Source: Paludisphaera borealis (GTDB lineage Bacteria > Planctomycetota > Planctomycetia > Isosphaerales > Isosphaeraceae). Taken from it: a stretch of 64,000 nucleotides of DNA. The notes beneath the pieces are model-generated. The model was not told the origin of the DNA. It did no database searches and saw nothing but the letters and a program-made list of their open reading frames with translations. Shown here piece by piece: positions 53,290 to 63,386 of the stretch (the first letter of the stretch is position 1; the number at the start of each line of letters is the position of its first letter). The stretch spans positions 1,302,001 through 1,366,000 of the forward strand of contig NZ_CP019082.1 in NCBI RefSeq assembly GCF_001956985.1, read 5' to 3'. Made by a program: the position numbers and the translations under genes.

Positions 53290-53582
53290 CGCTCTGCACC
53301 TCTGAGTAAGTGACTGCGGCACGGTCCGAATTTACAGGCACGTTAAGTCTGCATCGCCAAGGACTGGTGTGGCACTACGCCGCGTATCATCGCTTCGAAC
53401 TCTGCAAGGATTTAAACAATCCGCCACGGGTTGAGAGTGACACGGCCCTTGGATGCTATTATGCAGCTGCAAGGGGGCGCATCGCAACGGCTCAAAACCA
53501 GAAAAGACGACAGGATGGGTACACGGCCTCATGCCGGAAATGCATTCGTACCCATGTCGTTCGCATGGCGGGCAGGCTCCGC

Positions 53583-54247
53583 CTAATCTGGATCATGCTC
53601 TTGCGACATCACCACGATTACCTCAAGAGTGCGCGGGCCGTGGACGCCTTCGACGCGGTTGAGTTCGATATCGGAGGTGGCCGACGGTCCCGAGATGAAC
53701 GTGATCGGGCGATCGGGGGACGCGGCGGCGGCTTGAAGTTTGGCGACCGCTTCGGGGACGAGGCCGACGACCTGGTGCTCGAAGATCACACAGAGGTGGT
53801 AGTCGGGCAGGAGCGTGATCGCGCGGCGGCCCTGGCCGGGGCCGCTGTCGAGGACGACGGTCCCCGTCTGGGCGATCCCCAGGGCGCAGGCGGTCAGGAC
53901 GCCGTCGCTGTGTTCGAGCTGGTCGATGGTCAGGCCCGGCTCGCGGACGAGCGTCAAGCCGGCCGGCACCCAACCTTCGGGGAGGTCGGCCGGGATCACG
54001 AGCTTTTGAATCCCCTGCGCGGCGCACGATTCGGCGATGGCGCGCGGCAGGTCGTCGGCGGTCGTCGTCTTCACCTTTGCCCGGTATTCGCCCACGCGTT
54101 CGATGAACTGGTGGATCATCGCGGCGCGCGGCGACGGGTCGATCGTGAGGTACGACCGCTCGACCTTCACGTCTTCGGGTTTCTCGGCGGTGGGAACGTC
54201 CTTCAGGGCCGTGCGAATGCGGCCGAGGATGGTTTCTCGCGACTGGC

Positions 54248-54251
<4 letters not shown>
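53583..54251 (-). CDS. lutC: Lactate utilization protein C (LUD domain)
   Basis: This encodes 222 residues of one LUD domain: ETILGRIRTAL at the start, KLVIPADLPEGW, GIAQTGTVVLDSGPGQGRRAITLLPDYHLCVI and ITFISGPSATSDIELNRVEGVHGP at the end, all typical of LutC/YkgG. LutC joins LutA and LutB in oxidising L-lactate to pyruvate. The start is GTG at 54251, overlapping the lutB stop as GTGA; the in-frame ATG further upstream lies inside lutB. Its end borders the AT-richer insert. Confidence 0.9.
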
Positions 54252-55764
<1,513 letters not shown>

Positions 55765-55768
<4 letters not shown>

Positions 55769-56556
55769 GAGCGTTCGGTCCTTTCGGCGGTCGCCGCCGC
55801 TGCCGCGATGCCGTCGCCTTCCATCCCCTGCTCCGTCGTGGCCAGGATCTCGGCGATGTGGATCGGGTTGACCCCGGCGCGCTGGCGGTGCAGGCCGCCG
55901 CCGATGTGCATGAGGCACGAGTTGTCGGCCGACGCGCAGTATTCGGCGCCGGTGTCGAGCACGCAGCGGATCTTGTCGGAGAGCATCGCGATCGACGTGT
56001 CGGCGTTCTTGACGGCGAACGTGCCGCCGAACCCGCAACACTCCTCGGCGCTCGGAAGCTCGACCAGGTCGATCCCCCGCACCTTGCGGAGCAGCCGTTG
56101 CGGCGCGTCGCCGATCCGGAGCATCCGCAGCGAGTGGCAGGTCGGATGGAACGTCACCCGGTGCGGGAAGTACGCGCCGACGTCATCGATCTTCAGCTTA
56201 TGCACCAGGAACGTCGTCAGCTCGAACACGCGCGGAATCAGGGCGGCGACGTCGCGCTGAAGCTTCTCGTCGCCGAGTTCGGCCGCGACCTTGGGGTAGA
56301 CCTCGTGAACCATGCTGACGCACGAGGCCGACGGCGACACGACGGCCTCGGAATCGCCGAAGACCTCGACGAAATGGCGGATCAGCGGGATCGCTTCACG
56401 ATGGTAACCCGTGTTGTAGTGCATCTGACCGCAACACGTCTGGTCCATCGGGAAGTCGACCGTGCAGCCGAGCCGATCGAGCAGGCTCACGACGGCCTTG
56501 CCCGTGCCGGGGAACAACGTATCATTAAAGCATGTAATGAACAAAGAAACGCGCAT
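55765..56556 (-). CDS. lutA: Lactate utilization protein A, CCG-domain Fe-S protein
   Basis: This encodes 263 residues with two cysteine-rich CCG modules: QTCCGQMHYNTGY near residue 40 and ECCGFGGTFAVKN near residue 172, with RVTFHPTCHSLR in between. These bind a 4Fe-4S or heterodisulfide-type site in LutA and glycolate oxidase GlcF. It is first in the lutA-B-C operon. The ATG at 56556 begins MRVSLFITCFNDTLFPG, a typical start. No LutR-type regulator or lactate permease is next to it. Confidence 0.92.
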
Positions 56557-56697
56557 TATGCGACGGCCTCGAACGGACCCGCGTCGGCCGGGTGGGGGGA
56601 AGGCTCGTTACGGCGAGCCGGAAGGCTGACCGGGAATCCCGCGAGTCGCTACGGCTCGATTATAGCCGATGCGGGCCCGCGCGGCACGGGCGATCGC

Positions 56698-58047
56698 TCA
56701 AGGGTTCTCGGCGGATCGTCGTTCGAACGACGCCTCGTCGGGCTTGAGCGGTTCGATGCGGATCTTGCGGACGCGGGTGGGATCGGCCCGGACGACGGTG
56801 AGCCGGTGGCCGCTCAGGTCGACGTAGTCGCCGGGGTGGGCGAGCCGGCCGAGGAGGTCGAGGATCAGCCCGCCGGTCGTCTCGGCGTCGGTCTCGGGGA
56901 TTTCGAGGCCGACGGTCTCGGCCAGTCGGTCGAGCGGGCACGACGCTTCGACCTCGAAGACGCCGTCGCCCAGCGGCGTGACGTCGGGCGTCTCGCGGTC
57001 GAACTCGTCCTGGATCGGCCCGACCAGCTCTTCGAGCACGTTTTCGAGCGTCACCATGCCGACGACGCTGCCGTACTCGTCGAGCAGCATGGCGAGGTGG
57101 ACGCGATTGCGCTGGAATTCCAGCAAGAGCTGGTCGAGACGCAGCGTGACCGGCAGGTACGGCGCCTTGCGGGCGAGCTGGCGGAGGTCGATCCGGCCGT
57201 TGTGGCCGTTGCCGCTGCGGAAGACGTCCTTGACGTGGATCATGCCGATGACCGACGTCAGATCGTCCTCGCAGAGCGGAAACCGCGTATGGCCGGCCTG
57301 ACGCGCCAGCCGGAGGTTCTCTTCGAGCGGCCGGGCCAGGCTGAGATAGACGATGTCGGGCCGAGGGATCATCACCCGTCGCGCGGTCTTCTCTTCGAGA
57401 TTCAGGACGTTCTCGATCATGATCCGTTCGCTGCGGGAGAGGTGTCCCCCTTCGACGCTCTCGGCGAGGATGTGCTTGAGTTCCTCTTCCGTGTGCGACA
57501 CCTCTTCGGCGTTGGTCGATCCGAGCCCCACCAGCACGAGCGTCAGATTGCTCGCGGTGTTCAAGAGCCAGATGACCGGCCAGAAAACGTAGGCCAGCAG
57601 AACCAGCGGCGGTGCGGTGATGAGCGCCACGATCTTCGACGCGCGGATCGCCAGGCTCTTGGGGGCCTGCTCGCCGAGCGCCATGTGCAAGAACGTCACC
57701 AGGCTCAGCGAGGCGATCGGCACGAGACCGATCGAGATCCCCCAGACGGCGACCCGCGCGTGCCCCACGCCGATCAGGCTGAGCGCGTTCGCGACCACGG
57801 GGTCGACCCAGACCTCGATCGCCCGCCCGAGCGCCAGGCTCGCGACCGTGATGCCGATCTGGGAGGCTGAGAGATAGAGGTCGAGCTTGTCCAGGGCCTT
57901 GCTGGTGAGCTTCGCAGCCCAGTTGCCCTGCTCCGCGAGTTGCTCGATCTGGCTGGTCCGGACCTTGACCAGAGCGAACTCGGCGGCGACGAAATAGGCG
58001 TTGATCAGGATCAAGCCGGAGATGATGAAAAAATGTGACGTGTCCAT
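56698..58047 (-). CDS. CNNM/CorC-type membrane protein (DUF21-CBS-CorC)
   Basis: This encodes 449 residues. The DUF21 membrane domain covers 1-200 (LILINAYFVAAEFALVKVRTSQI), two CBS domains cover about 215-335 (MIPRPDIVYLSLARPLEENL, LLDEYGSVVGMVTLENVLEEL), and the CorC_HlyC domain ends the chain (FEVEASCPLDRLAETVGL). Such proteins are called hemolysins but are probably magnesium/cobalt efflux or homeostasis proteins controlled by nucleotide binding to the CBS part. Divergent from the next membrane protein gene. Confidence 0.92.
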   Translation of the reverse strand: MDTSHFFIISGLILINAYFVAAEFALVKVRTSQIEQLAEQGNWAAKLTSKALDKLDLYLSASQIGITVASLALGRAIEVWVDPVVANALSLIGVGHARVAVWGISIGLVPIASLSLVTFLHMALGEQAPKSLAIRASKIVALITAPPLVLLAYVFWPVIWLLNTASNLTLVLVGLGSTNAEEVSHTEEELKHILAESVEGGHLSRSERIMIENVLNLEEKTARRVMIPRPDIVYLSLARPLEENLRLARQAGHTRFPLCEDDLTSVIGMIHVKDVFRSGNGHNGRIDLRQLARKAPYLPVTLRLDQLLLEFQRNRVHLAMLLDEYGSVVGMVTLENVLEELVGPIQDEFDRETPDVTPLGDGVFEVEASCPLDRLAETVGLEIPETDAETTGGLILDLLGRLAHPGDYVDLSGHRLTVVRADPTRVRKIRIEPLKPDEASFERRSAENP

Positions 58048-58335
58048 GACGGACGTAAACGCTTCCTCCGCTCGACCATGCTTCGTCCAAACCGACAGCC
58101 CCGAACCCCGGGGATTCTAACCGATCGCCGCCCCGATGACACTCCCGAAATCCGTGCCGGGGAAGGTCCTAGACGCGGCGCCGGCCCGGTTCGCCGTCGA
58201 AAGTTCACCGGCAGCTTGACGGCCGACCGCCTCTTGCTTTACGCTGCAAAGCACAGGCTCGCGTCCCGTCGCGTCGGCGAGGGGACGTCGGGGGGGTTTT
58301 GGTTCGGTGGGCGGGCGGCCGTGGAGAGGGCTTGA

Positions 58336-58950
58336 ATGGAGCTTCAAGAAGCCTTGACGCAGATCACCGAGATCCGCCTCCAGATGGCGCGGACGGAGGT
58401 GTTTCGCGGCTACCGGGCGGTGCCGGCGGCGTTTTCCGGGGCCTTAGCCCTGGCCGCGGCAGCGATTCAGGCGCTGGTGATCGTCGAGCCGCTGCAACAC
58501 ACCGGGGCCTATCTGAGCCTCTGGATCGGTTCGGCGGTGGTCAGCGGGGCGTCGGCGGTGATGGAGATGGTGATCCGGGCGCGGTACGCGCGGTCGCCGT
58601 TTACCCGCGAGCTGACGGCGCTGGCGATGGAGCAGTTCTTCCCGTGTCTGGCCGCCGGCGGGCTGGTCACGCTGGTGATCGTGCAAGCCGCGCCCGCGAG
58701 CATCTGGATGCTGCCAGGGCTCTGGCAGGTGTTCTACAGCCTGGGGATCTTCGCGACCTGCCGGCTGCTGCCCCGATCGATGTCGGCCGTGGCGGTCTTT
58801 TACGCCTTGAGCGGCCTGGCCACGCTGACCTTGGCGCAGGGGGACCGGGCGCTCAGTCCCCTAGCGATGGGCATCCCGTTCGGCGTCGGGCAGCTTCTCG
58901 CCGCCGCCGTGCTCTACCGCACGCTGGAGCGTAACCATGACGCCGCCTAA
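58336..58950 (+). CDS. Membrane protein paired with a winged-helix regulator
   Basis: This encodes 204 residues with about five membrane helices (AFSGALALAAAAIQALVIV, AGAYLSLWIGSAVVSGASAV-like, VFYSLGIFATCRLL, VAVFYALSGLATLTLA) and a cytosolic start ELQEALTQITEIRLQMAR. No family is recognised, but a four/five-helix protein directly before a winged-helix regulator is a recurring planctomycete pair. It overlaps the regulator gene by 14 bases. It may sense or pass a signal to the regulator, or be its main target. Confidence 0.7.
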   Translation: MELQEALTQITEIRLQMARTEVFRGYRAVPAAFSGALALAAAAIQALVIVEPLQHTGAYLSLWIGSAVVSGASAVMEMVIRARYARSPFTRELTALAMEQFFPCLAAGGLVTLVIVQAAPASIWMLPGLWQVFYSLGIFATCRLLPRSMSAVAVFYALSGLATLTLAQGDRALSPLAMGIPFGVGQLLAAAVLYRTLERNHDAA

Positions 58951-59332
58951 ACCGAAACACGACGAACCGACCGGCCGCTATGCGTACGAGGGCCTGGAGC
59001 GGATTTTCCACGAGAAGGCGCGGCTGGGGATCATGACCTCGCTGGTGACCCACTCGCGCGGGCTGATCTTCTCGGACCTCAAGGAGCTTTGCCAGCTTAC
59101 CGACGGCAACCTCAGCCGCCACCTCCAGATCCTTCACGAGGCGGGCTTCGTCGAGATCTGGAAGGGGTTCCACAAGAACCGCCCGCAGACGCTTTGTCGC
59201 GTCACCGACGGCGGCCGTCGGCGGTTCCTTGAATACATCAACGTCCTTGAAACAGTCGTTCAAGACGCGCTCAAGGCGGCCGGGAGCGCCGCGCCGAATT
59301 CCAATCTCGCCGAGGGCTGGTCGCCCGTCTGA
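58937..59332 (+). CDS. Winged-helix transcriptional regulator
   Basis: This encodes 131 residues with a winged-helix DNA-binding domain like PF13601: RLGIMTSLVTHSRGLIFSDLKEL, then the recognition helix region LTDGNLSRHLQILHEAGFVEI and the wing KGFHKNRPQTLCRVTDGGRRRF. There is no ligand domain. The gene overlaps the upstream membrane protein gene by 14 bases, and probably controls this operon. The PPOX flavoprotein gene follows after 17 bases. Confidence 0.88.
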   Translation: MTPPKPKHDEPTGRYAYEGLERIFHEKARLGIMTSLVTHSRGLIFSDLKELCQLTDGNLSRHLQILHEAGFVEIWKGFHKNRPQTLCRVTDGGRRRFLEYINVLETVVQDALKAAGSAAPNSNLAEGWSPV

Positions 59333-59349
59333 CCGGAGGCGTTACGAAG

Positions 59350-59931
59350 ATGCCGGATGAACTGTGGCGGCCCTCGCTCGATCTGGCGCTGCATCGGAAC
59401 CGCCGATCGCCCCAGTTGCGGTTCGTCCAGCTTGCGACGGTCCGACTCGACGGCCGTCCCGCGATCCGGACCGTCGTGTTCCGAGGCTTCCTCGGCGAGT
59501 CGCGGACGCTGCTCTTCACGACCGACGCCCGAAGCGCCAAGCGGGCCGAGATCGAGCACAAGCCGGACGCCGAGATCTGCTGGTACTTTCCCGAGACCCG
59601 CGAACAGTTCCGGTTGTCCGGCGTCGTCCGCCTGGTCGACTGCTCGACGGCCGATGCGAGCCTCCGCGAAGCTCGTTGTGAAACCTGGCAGGCGCTCTCT
59701 GAAGCCACTCGATTGAGCTTCACCTGGCCCGCTCCGGGCGAGCCGCGCGATGCTCGGATCGCCTTCTCGACGATCCCGCCGGACCCCGATACGCCGCTGG
59801 ATCACTTCGCGCTGATGGTCTTCTCGGCGCGCGAGGTCGACCACCTCGAAATCGACGGCGATCCCCAGCACCGCTGGAAATACTTCGCCGATGAGCGCGG
59901 CCGCTGGTCGGGGATCGAAGTCAATCCTTGA
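59350..59931 (+). CDS. FMN-dependent PPOX-type flavoprotein (Alr4036-like)
   Basis: This encodes 193 residues of the pyridoxamine-phosphate-oxidase fold: QLRFVQLATVRLDGRPAIRTVVFRGF, DARSAKRAEIEHKPDAEICWYF, then EQFRLSGVVRLVD. The C-terminal HFALMVFSAREVDHLEID and RWKYF are the PF12766-type end. Likely a FMN-binding oxidase or reductase, not shown to make PLP. It ends 11 bases inside the 3' end of the convergent GlcG-like gene. Confidence 0.82.
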   Translation: MPDELWRPSLDLALHRNRRSPQLRFVQLATVRLDGRPAIRTVVFRGFLGESRTLLFTTDARSAKRAEIEHKPDAEICWYFPETREQFRLSGVVRLVDCSTADASLREARCETWQALSEATRLSFTWPAPGEPRDARIAFSTIPPDPDTPLDHFALMVFSAREVDHLEIDGDPQHRWKYFADERGRWSGIEVNP

Positions 59932-61003
59932 CCGCGTTCGACGGCGGTTCGTCCTTCTTCTTCTCTCCCTTCGAAGGCTCGGGCGAGGCGAGTTGTTTGA
60001 GGAAGGCGTCGATTCCCGCGCGGGCGACCTCGGCGTCTTGCTCGCCGGTGCCGCCGCCGACTCCGACGCCGCCGATCACCTGGCCGTCGATGATGACGGG
60101 CTCGCCGCCACGGAGTGTGGTGATTTTGCCGCCGCTGGCGGTCGCGGCGTTTTGCATGCCGATGTTCAGGATCGGGTCGGGGTTGGCCGCGCCGGCCGGG
60201 ATCGGACCGGTCGGCTGGCGGAACGTGGCGGCGGTGACCGCCTTGGTGATCGCCGTGTAGCCGCTCGCCGGCCGCGCTCCGTTCATCCGGTCGAAGCTCA
60301 GCAGGTGGCCGCCGTCGTCGACGACCGCGATGTTCGATTTCAGGTTCATCGCCGCCGCTTGCCGCTCGGCCGCCTCGACGATCGCCCGCGCGCCTTCGAG
60401 CGTCAGCTTGACCTGGTTGCGAGCGACGAGGGCCGATGGGGGATGCTCGGCCTTGATCGCGACGACCGGGCCGACGTCATCGACGGGGGCCTCGATCGCC
60501 GGCAACTTCTTTTCGGCCTTGGCGGTCGCGACGGCCGCTCCGATCACGGCGACCCCTTCGCGGAGGCCGCGATCGAAATCGTTCTTGCGAAAGCCCTCGG
60601 TGAACGCCGTGCGGACGCCGTGGAGCGTTTCGCGCGAGAAGGCGTCGTGAAACTGGCGCGAGGCCAGAACTTCGATCTTCATCTCCTTCTTGGCGACCAG
60701 GATGAAGATCCCCTTGATGGCTGATCGCCGGGCCATGCGGATCGCGGCCTCGTCGATCGCCTCGCCGTTCAGGTTGGCGACGGTCTCGACGACGGCGACC
60801 ACGCCCGACTCGCGGGCGAATTTGCGGAGCGACTCACCGGCCTGACGGACCGAGTCTTCGGAAAACATCCCGGCCGCGTCGCGAACACCGGCCGTCGCCG
60901 GCCGCTCCACGAGCCGCTCTTGCGCAATCGCCGCCGTCGCGATCGAGAACGTGATCGCCTGGACGGCCAGAAGGATTCGGGGTATGGCTCGCGAAGTCAT
61001 CAA
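59921..61003 (-). CDS. Exported TPM domain - HbpS/GlcG (DUF336) fusion
   Basis: This encodes 360 residues: signal peptide (ILLAVQAITFSIATAAIAQ), a TPM domain at 35-165 (VRDAAGMFSEDSVRQAGESL, GIFILVAKKEMKIEVLAS, GFRKNDFDRGLREGV), then a GlcG/HbpS domain at 190-335 (LEGARAIVEAAERQAAAMNL, IAVVDDGGHLLSFDRMNGA, VIGGVGVGGGTGEQDAEVAR). TPM domains occur in photosystem repair phosphatase and membrane proteins; HbpS binds haem or redox cofactors. The combination in the periplasm is unusual. The charged tail is species-specific. Confidence 0.8.
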   Translation of the reverse strand: MMTSRAIPRILLAVQAITFSIATAAIAQERLVERPATAGVRDAAGMFSEDSVRQAGESLRKFARESGVVAVVETVANLNGEAIDEAAIRMARRSAIKGIFILVAKKEMKIEVLASRQFHDAFSRETLHGVRTAFTEGFRKNDFDRGLREGVAVIGAAVATAKAEKKLPAIEAPVDDVGPVVAIKAEHPPSALVARNQVKLTLEGARAIVEAAERQAAAMNLKSNIAVVDDGGHLLSFDRMNGARPASGYTAITKAVTAATFRQPTGPIPAGAANPDPILNIGMQNAATASGGKITTLRGGEPVIIDGQVIGGVGVGGGTGEQDAEVARAGIDAFLKQLASPEPSKGEKKKDEPPSNAVKD

Positions 61004-61061
61004 GGCCGGCTCCTGGGGTCGTTGAGAATCGAATCGAGCGATCGCGGTCTGGGCGTTCGGG

Positions 61062-63167
61062 TCAGGGCCGGCGCTGGGCGACCATCCAGTCGATCAGGTC
61101 GGGATCGTTGTACGCCCGGTTCCAGCTCAGGTGGCCGACGCCCCGGAACTCTGTGTAACCGGGATGCGCGCCCGTCGCGCGGAGGGCTTCGATCAGGGTC
61201 CGCATCCCAAGATGGACGCGCGGCGAATCGGCGTCGCCGACGTAGCCCCGGATCGGCAGGTTCTTGAACTTCTCGACGTCCTCGACCTTTCCTGGACCGC
61301 AGACCAGCACGACGGCCGCGAACTTCTCCGGATACTTCGCCGCCAGGCTCAACGATCCCATGCCGCCCATCGACAGGCCGGTGACGATCACCCGTTTCGG
61401 GTCGACCTTGTAAGTCGAGGACACGGCGTCGAGGGCCTTGAGCGCGGCCTTGGCGTCGTCGGAATCGGCTTTCCAGGTCTCACGAGCCTGGGGGAAGACG
61501 ACGACGGCCGGAACGCCCCCCGGGCGATGGACGATCGCCGGGCCGAAACCGACCTGCGAGGGAATCTTGCCGTCGTTCCCGCGCTCGCCTCCGCCGTGCA
61601 GGAAGAGGATCGCCGGGTACGTCTTGCTCGCGTCGTAGTTCTCGGGGACGTAAACCGTGTACTTGTACGGGCCCTTCTCCGTGTCGACGCTCTGAAGGTG
61701 GAAGCCGGGCGACTTTGCGTCGGCTTCATCGGGCGACGGCACGCGCTGGATCTGGATGTCCTTGAACTGGACCTCCATCGGGGGGCCGCCGTGGACCTGG
61801 ACGGCGATCAGGCCGTCGCGAGCGACGCCGGGGTCGGTCTCGCGATACTCGACGGCCAGGGCGCCGTTCAGGTGGATCGTGATCTTGTCGCCGAAGGCGC
61901 GGACGACGTAGCGGTTCCAGCCGTCTTTGTTGAGCTTCTTCAGGGCGTCTTCCGAGCCCTTGACGAGCGTCTTGTTGCGCCGGGATTCGTCGTACAGGCT
62001 GGCCCAGTAGCCTTCGCCGATATCGGCCTGGTAGCCCGACATCTCGGTTCCCGGCACGCGGACGCTGCGGAACTGGACGCCGCTGTTGCCCGAGCCGTTG
62101 ATCAGGCGGAACGAGAGGGATAGGACGAAATCGCGATACGGTTCCTTGAACGCCAGAAACTCGTTGTGGTCGAGCCCGTTCGACTTGCCGACGAGCAGGC
62201 CGTCGCGGACCGCCCAGACCGACGTATCGCCTTCCCAGCCGGTCAGGTCCTTGCCGTTGAACATCGGCGTATAGCCGGCCGTCTCGACGACCGGGGGCTC
62301 GCCACCGAGCCTGCGCAGCCAGTTGGTGATGATCGTCGCGGTATACGTCCCCCCCAGGTTTCCGGGCGTTCCCGGCGTGGAGGAATAGCTGCCGTCCGAG
62401 TGTCGGCAGCGGGCGATGAAACCGAGCAGGCGGTCGACGTCGGGCTTCTCTTTGAGCATGAAGAGCGCCCGCATGACGCGGTAGCTGCTGCCAAGGTCGG
62501 ACGGTCCGCCGTTCTTCGACCAGCCGCCGTCGGCCTGCTGTCCGGCCTTGATCGCGGCGACCGCCATCTCGGAGTTTTGGAGCGTGGCGCCGGTGCGTAG
62601 CACGGTGGCGGCGTAGGTCCCCGCGTTAAACGCCGCGTCCGCGCCGCCGCCGAAACCGCCGTCGGGCTGTCGGAGCTTGTGGAACGGCTCCAGCCACCGC
62701 TCGAAGTCGGGTGATTTGGCACCGACGGCTTCGAGAGCCGCGATCGCCAGCCGAACCTCCTCGAACGCCTTGGAGTTGTCGTGGAAGTAGGCGATCGCGG
62801 AGTCGATCATCTTCTGATCGGCGATTTTGAGTTCGGCCGCCGCCATGAGGCCGGACGAGGTCGTCAGCGAGTCGGGCTTGCCGCCCGGCGTCTGGGCGAA
62901 GCCGCCGCCTTCGACCTGGCACGACTTCACGAACTTGATGCACCCGATCACGTCAGGGACCGAGCCGCCGACGTAGTGGAGAATCCGGAGCGCCGTGCTC
63001 GTCGAACCGAGCGACGAGGGCTGTCCGGCCGCCGCTCCGAAGCCGCCGTCCTTGTTCTGGAGGGCCGCCACGTAGGCCGCGGTCTGGGCGAAATCGGCCG
63101 GCGATTGCGCCCGGGCGAAGGTGCCGCAGACGAGGCCGACGGCGAGGGTTGCAATCAAGCGTCTCAT
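61062..63167 (-). CDS. Three-domain exported protein: cyclase-type repeats, DUF1080, esterase
   Basis: This encodes 701 residues. After a signal peptide, residues 25-295 are alpha/alpha-barrel repeats like prenyltransferase/squalene cyclase (LQNKDGGFGAAAGQPSSLG, RQPDGGFGGGADAAFNAGT). Residues 303-480 are DUF1080/3-keto-disaccharide hydrolase (FNGKDLTGWEGDTSVWAV, GSGNSGVQFRSVRV). Residues 490-701 are an alpha/beta hydrolase of the PHB-depolymerase/esterase type: YPAILFLHGGGERGNDG, nucleophile in VTGLSMGGMGSL, and His in RGVGHLSWNRAY. It may break a complex glycan or ester polymer outside the cell. ATG at 63167. Confidence 0.88.
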   Translation of the reverse strand: MRRLIATLAVGLVCGTFARAQSPADFAQTAAYVAALQNKDGGFGAAAGQPSSLGSTSTALRILHYVGGSVPDVIGCIKFVKSCQVEGGGFAQTPGGKPDSLTTSSGLMAAAELKIADQKMIDSAIAYFHDNSKAFEEVRLAIAALEAVGAKSPDFERWLEPFHKLRQPDGGFGGGADAAFNAGTYAATVLRTGATLQNSEMAVAAIKAGQQADGGWSKNGGPSDLGSSYRVMRALFMLKEKPDVDRLLGFIARCRHSDGSYSSTPGTPGNLGGTYTATIITNWLRRLGGEPPVVETAGYTPMFNGKDLTGWEGDTSVWAVRDGLLVGKSNGLDHNEFLAFKEPYRDFVLSLSFRLINGSGNSGVQFRSVRVPGTEMSGYQADIGEGYWASLYDESRRNKTLVKGSEDALKKLNKDGWNRYVVRAFGDKITIHLNGALAVEYRETDPGVARDGLIAVQVHGGPPMEVQFKDIQIQRVPSPDEADAKSPGFHLQSVDTEKGPYKYTVYVPENYDASKTYPAILFLHGGGERGNDGKIPSQVGFGPAIVHRPGGVPAVVVFPQARETWKADSDDAKAALKALDAVSSTYKVDPKRVIVTGLSMGGMGSLSLAAKYPEKFAAVVLVCGPGKVEDVEKFKNLPIRGYVGDADSPRVHLGMRTLIEALRATGAHPGYTEFRGVGHLSWNRAYNDPDLIDWMVAQRRP

Positions 63168-63386
63168 GGTGCGCAGGCTCCCGTTGGAAATCTCGACGGA
63201 GGATCGAGCCCGCGGGACGCCGGCGACCCTCTTTGGTCCTCAGTCTGCCACGCCCTCAAGGTCTCGGCAACCACCTAGTCGGCGTCGAATGGAATCGTTC
63301 GGCCGGAACGGATAAGATCCTGGATAAGCAGAGATCCATCACTGTCTCTCGCAATCTTCGATCAACATCCCCGGCGAGGTCCTCTG

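Noticed and set aside
53310-53582. Possible gene between the insert and lutC
   Set aside because: Open frames here lack ribosome-binding sites and any recognisable pattern; part is the antisense of lutC.
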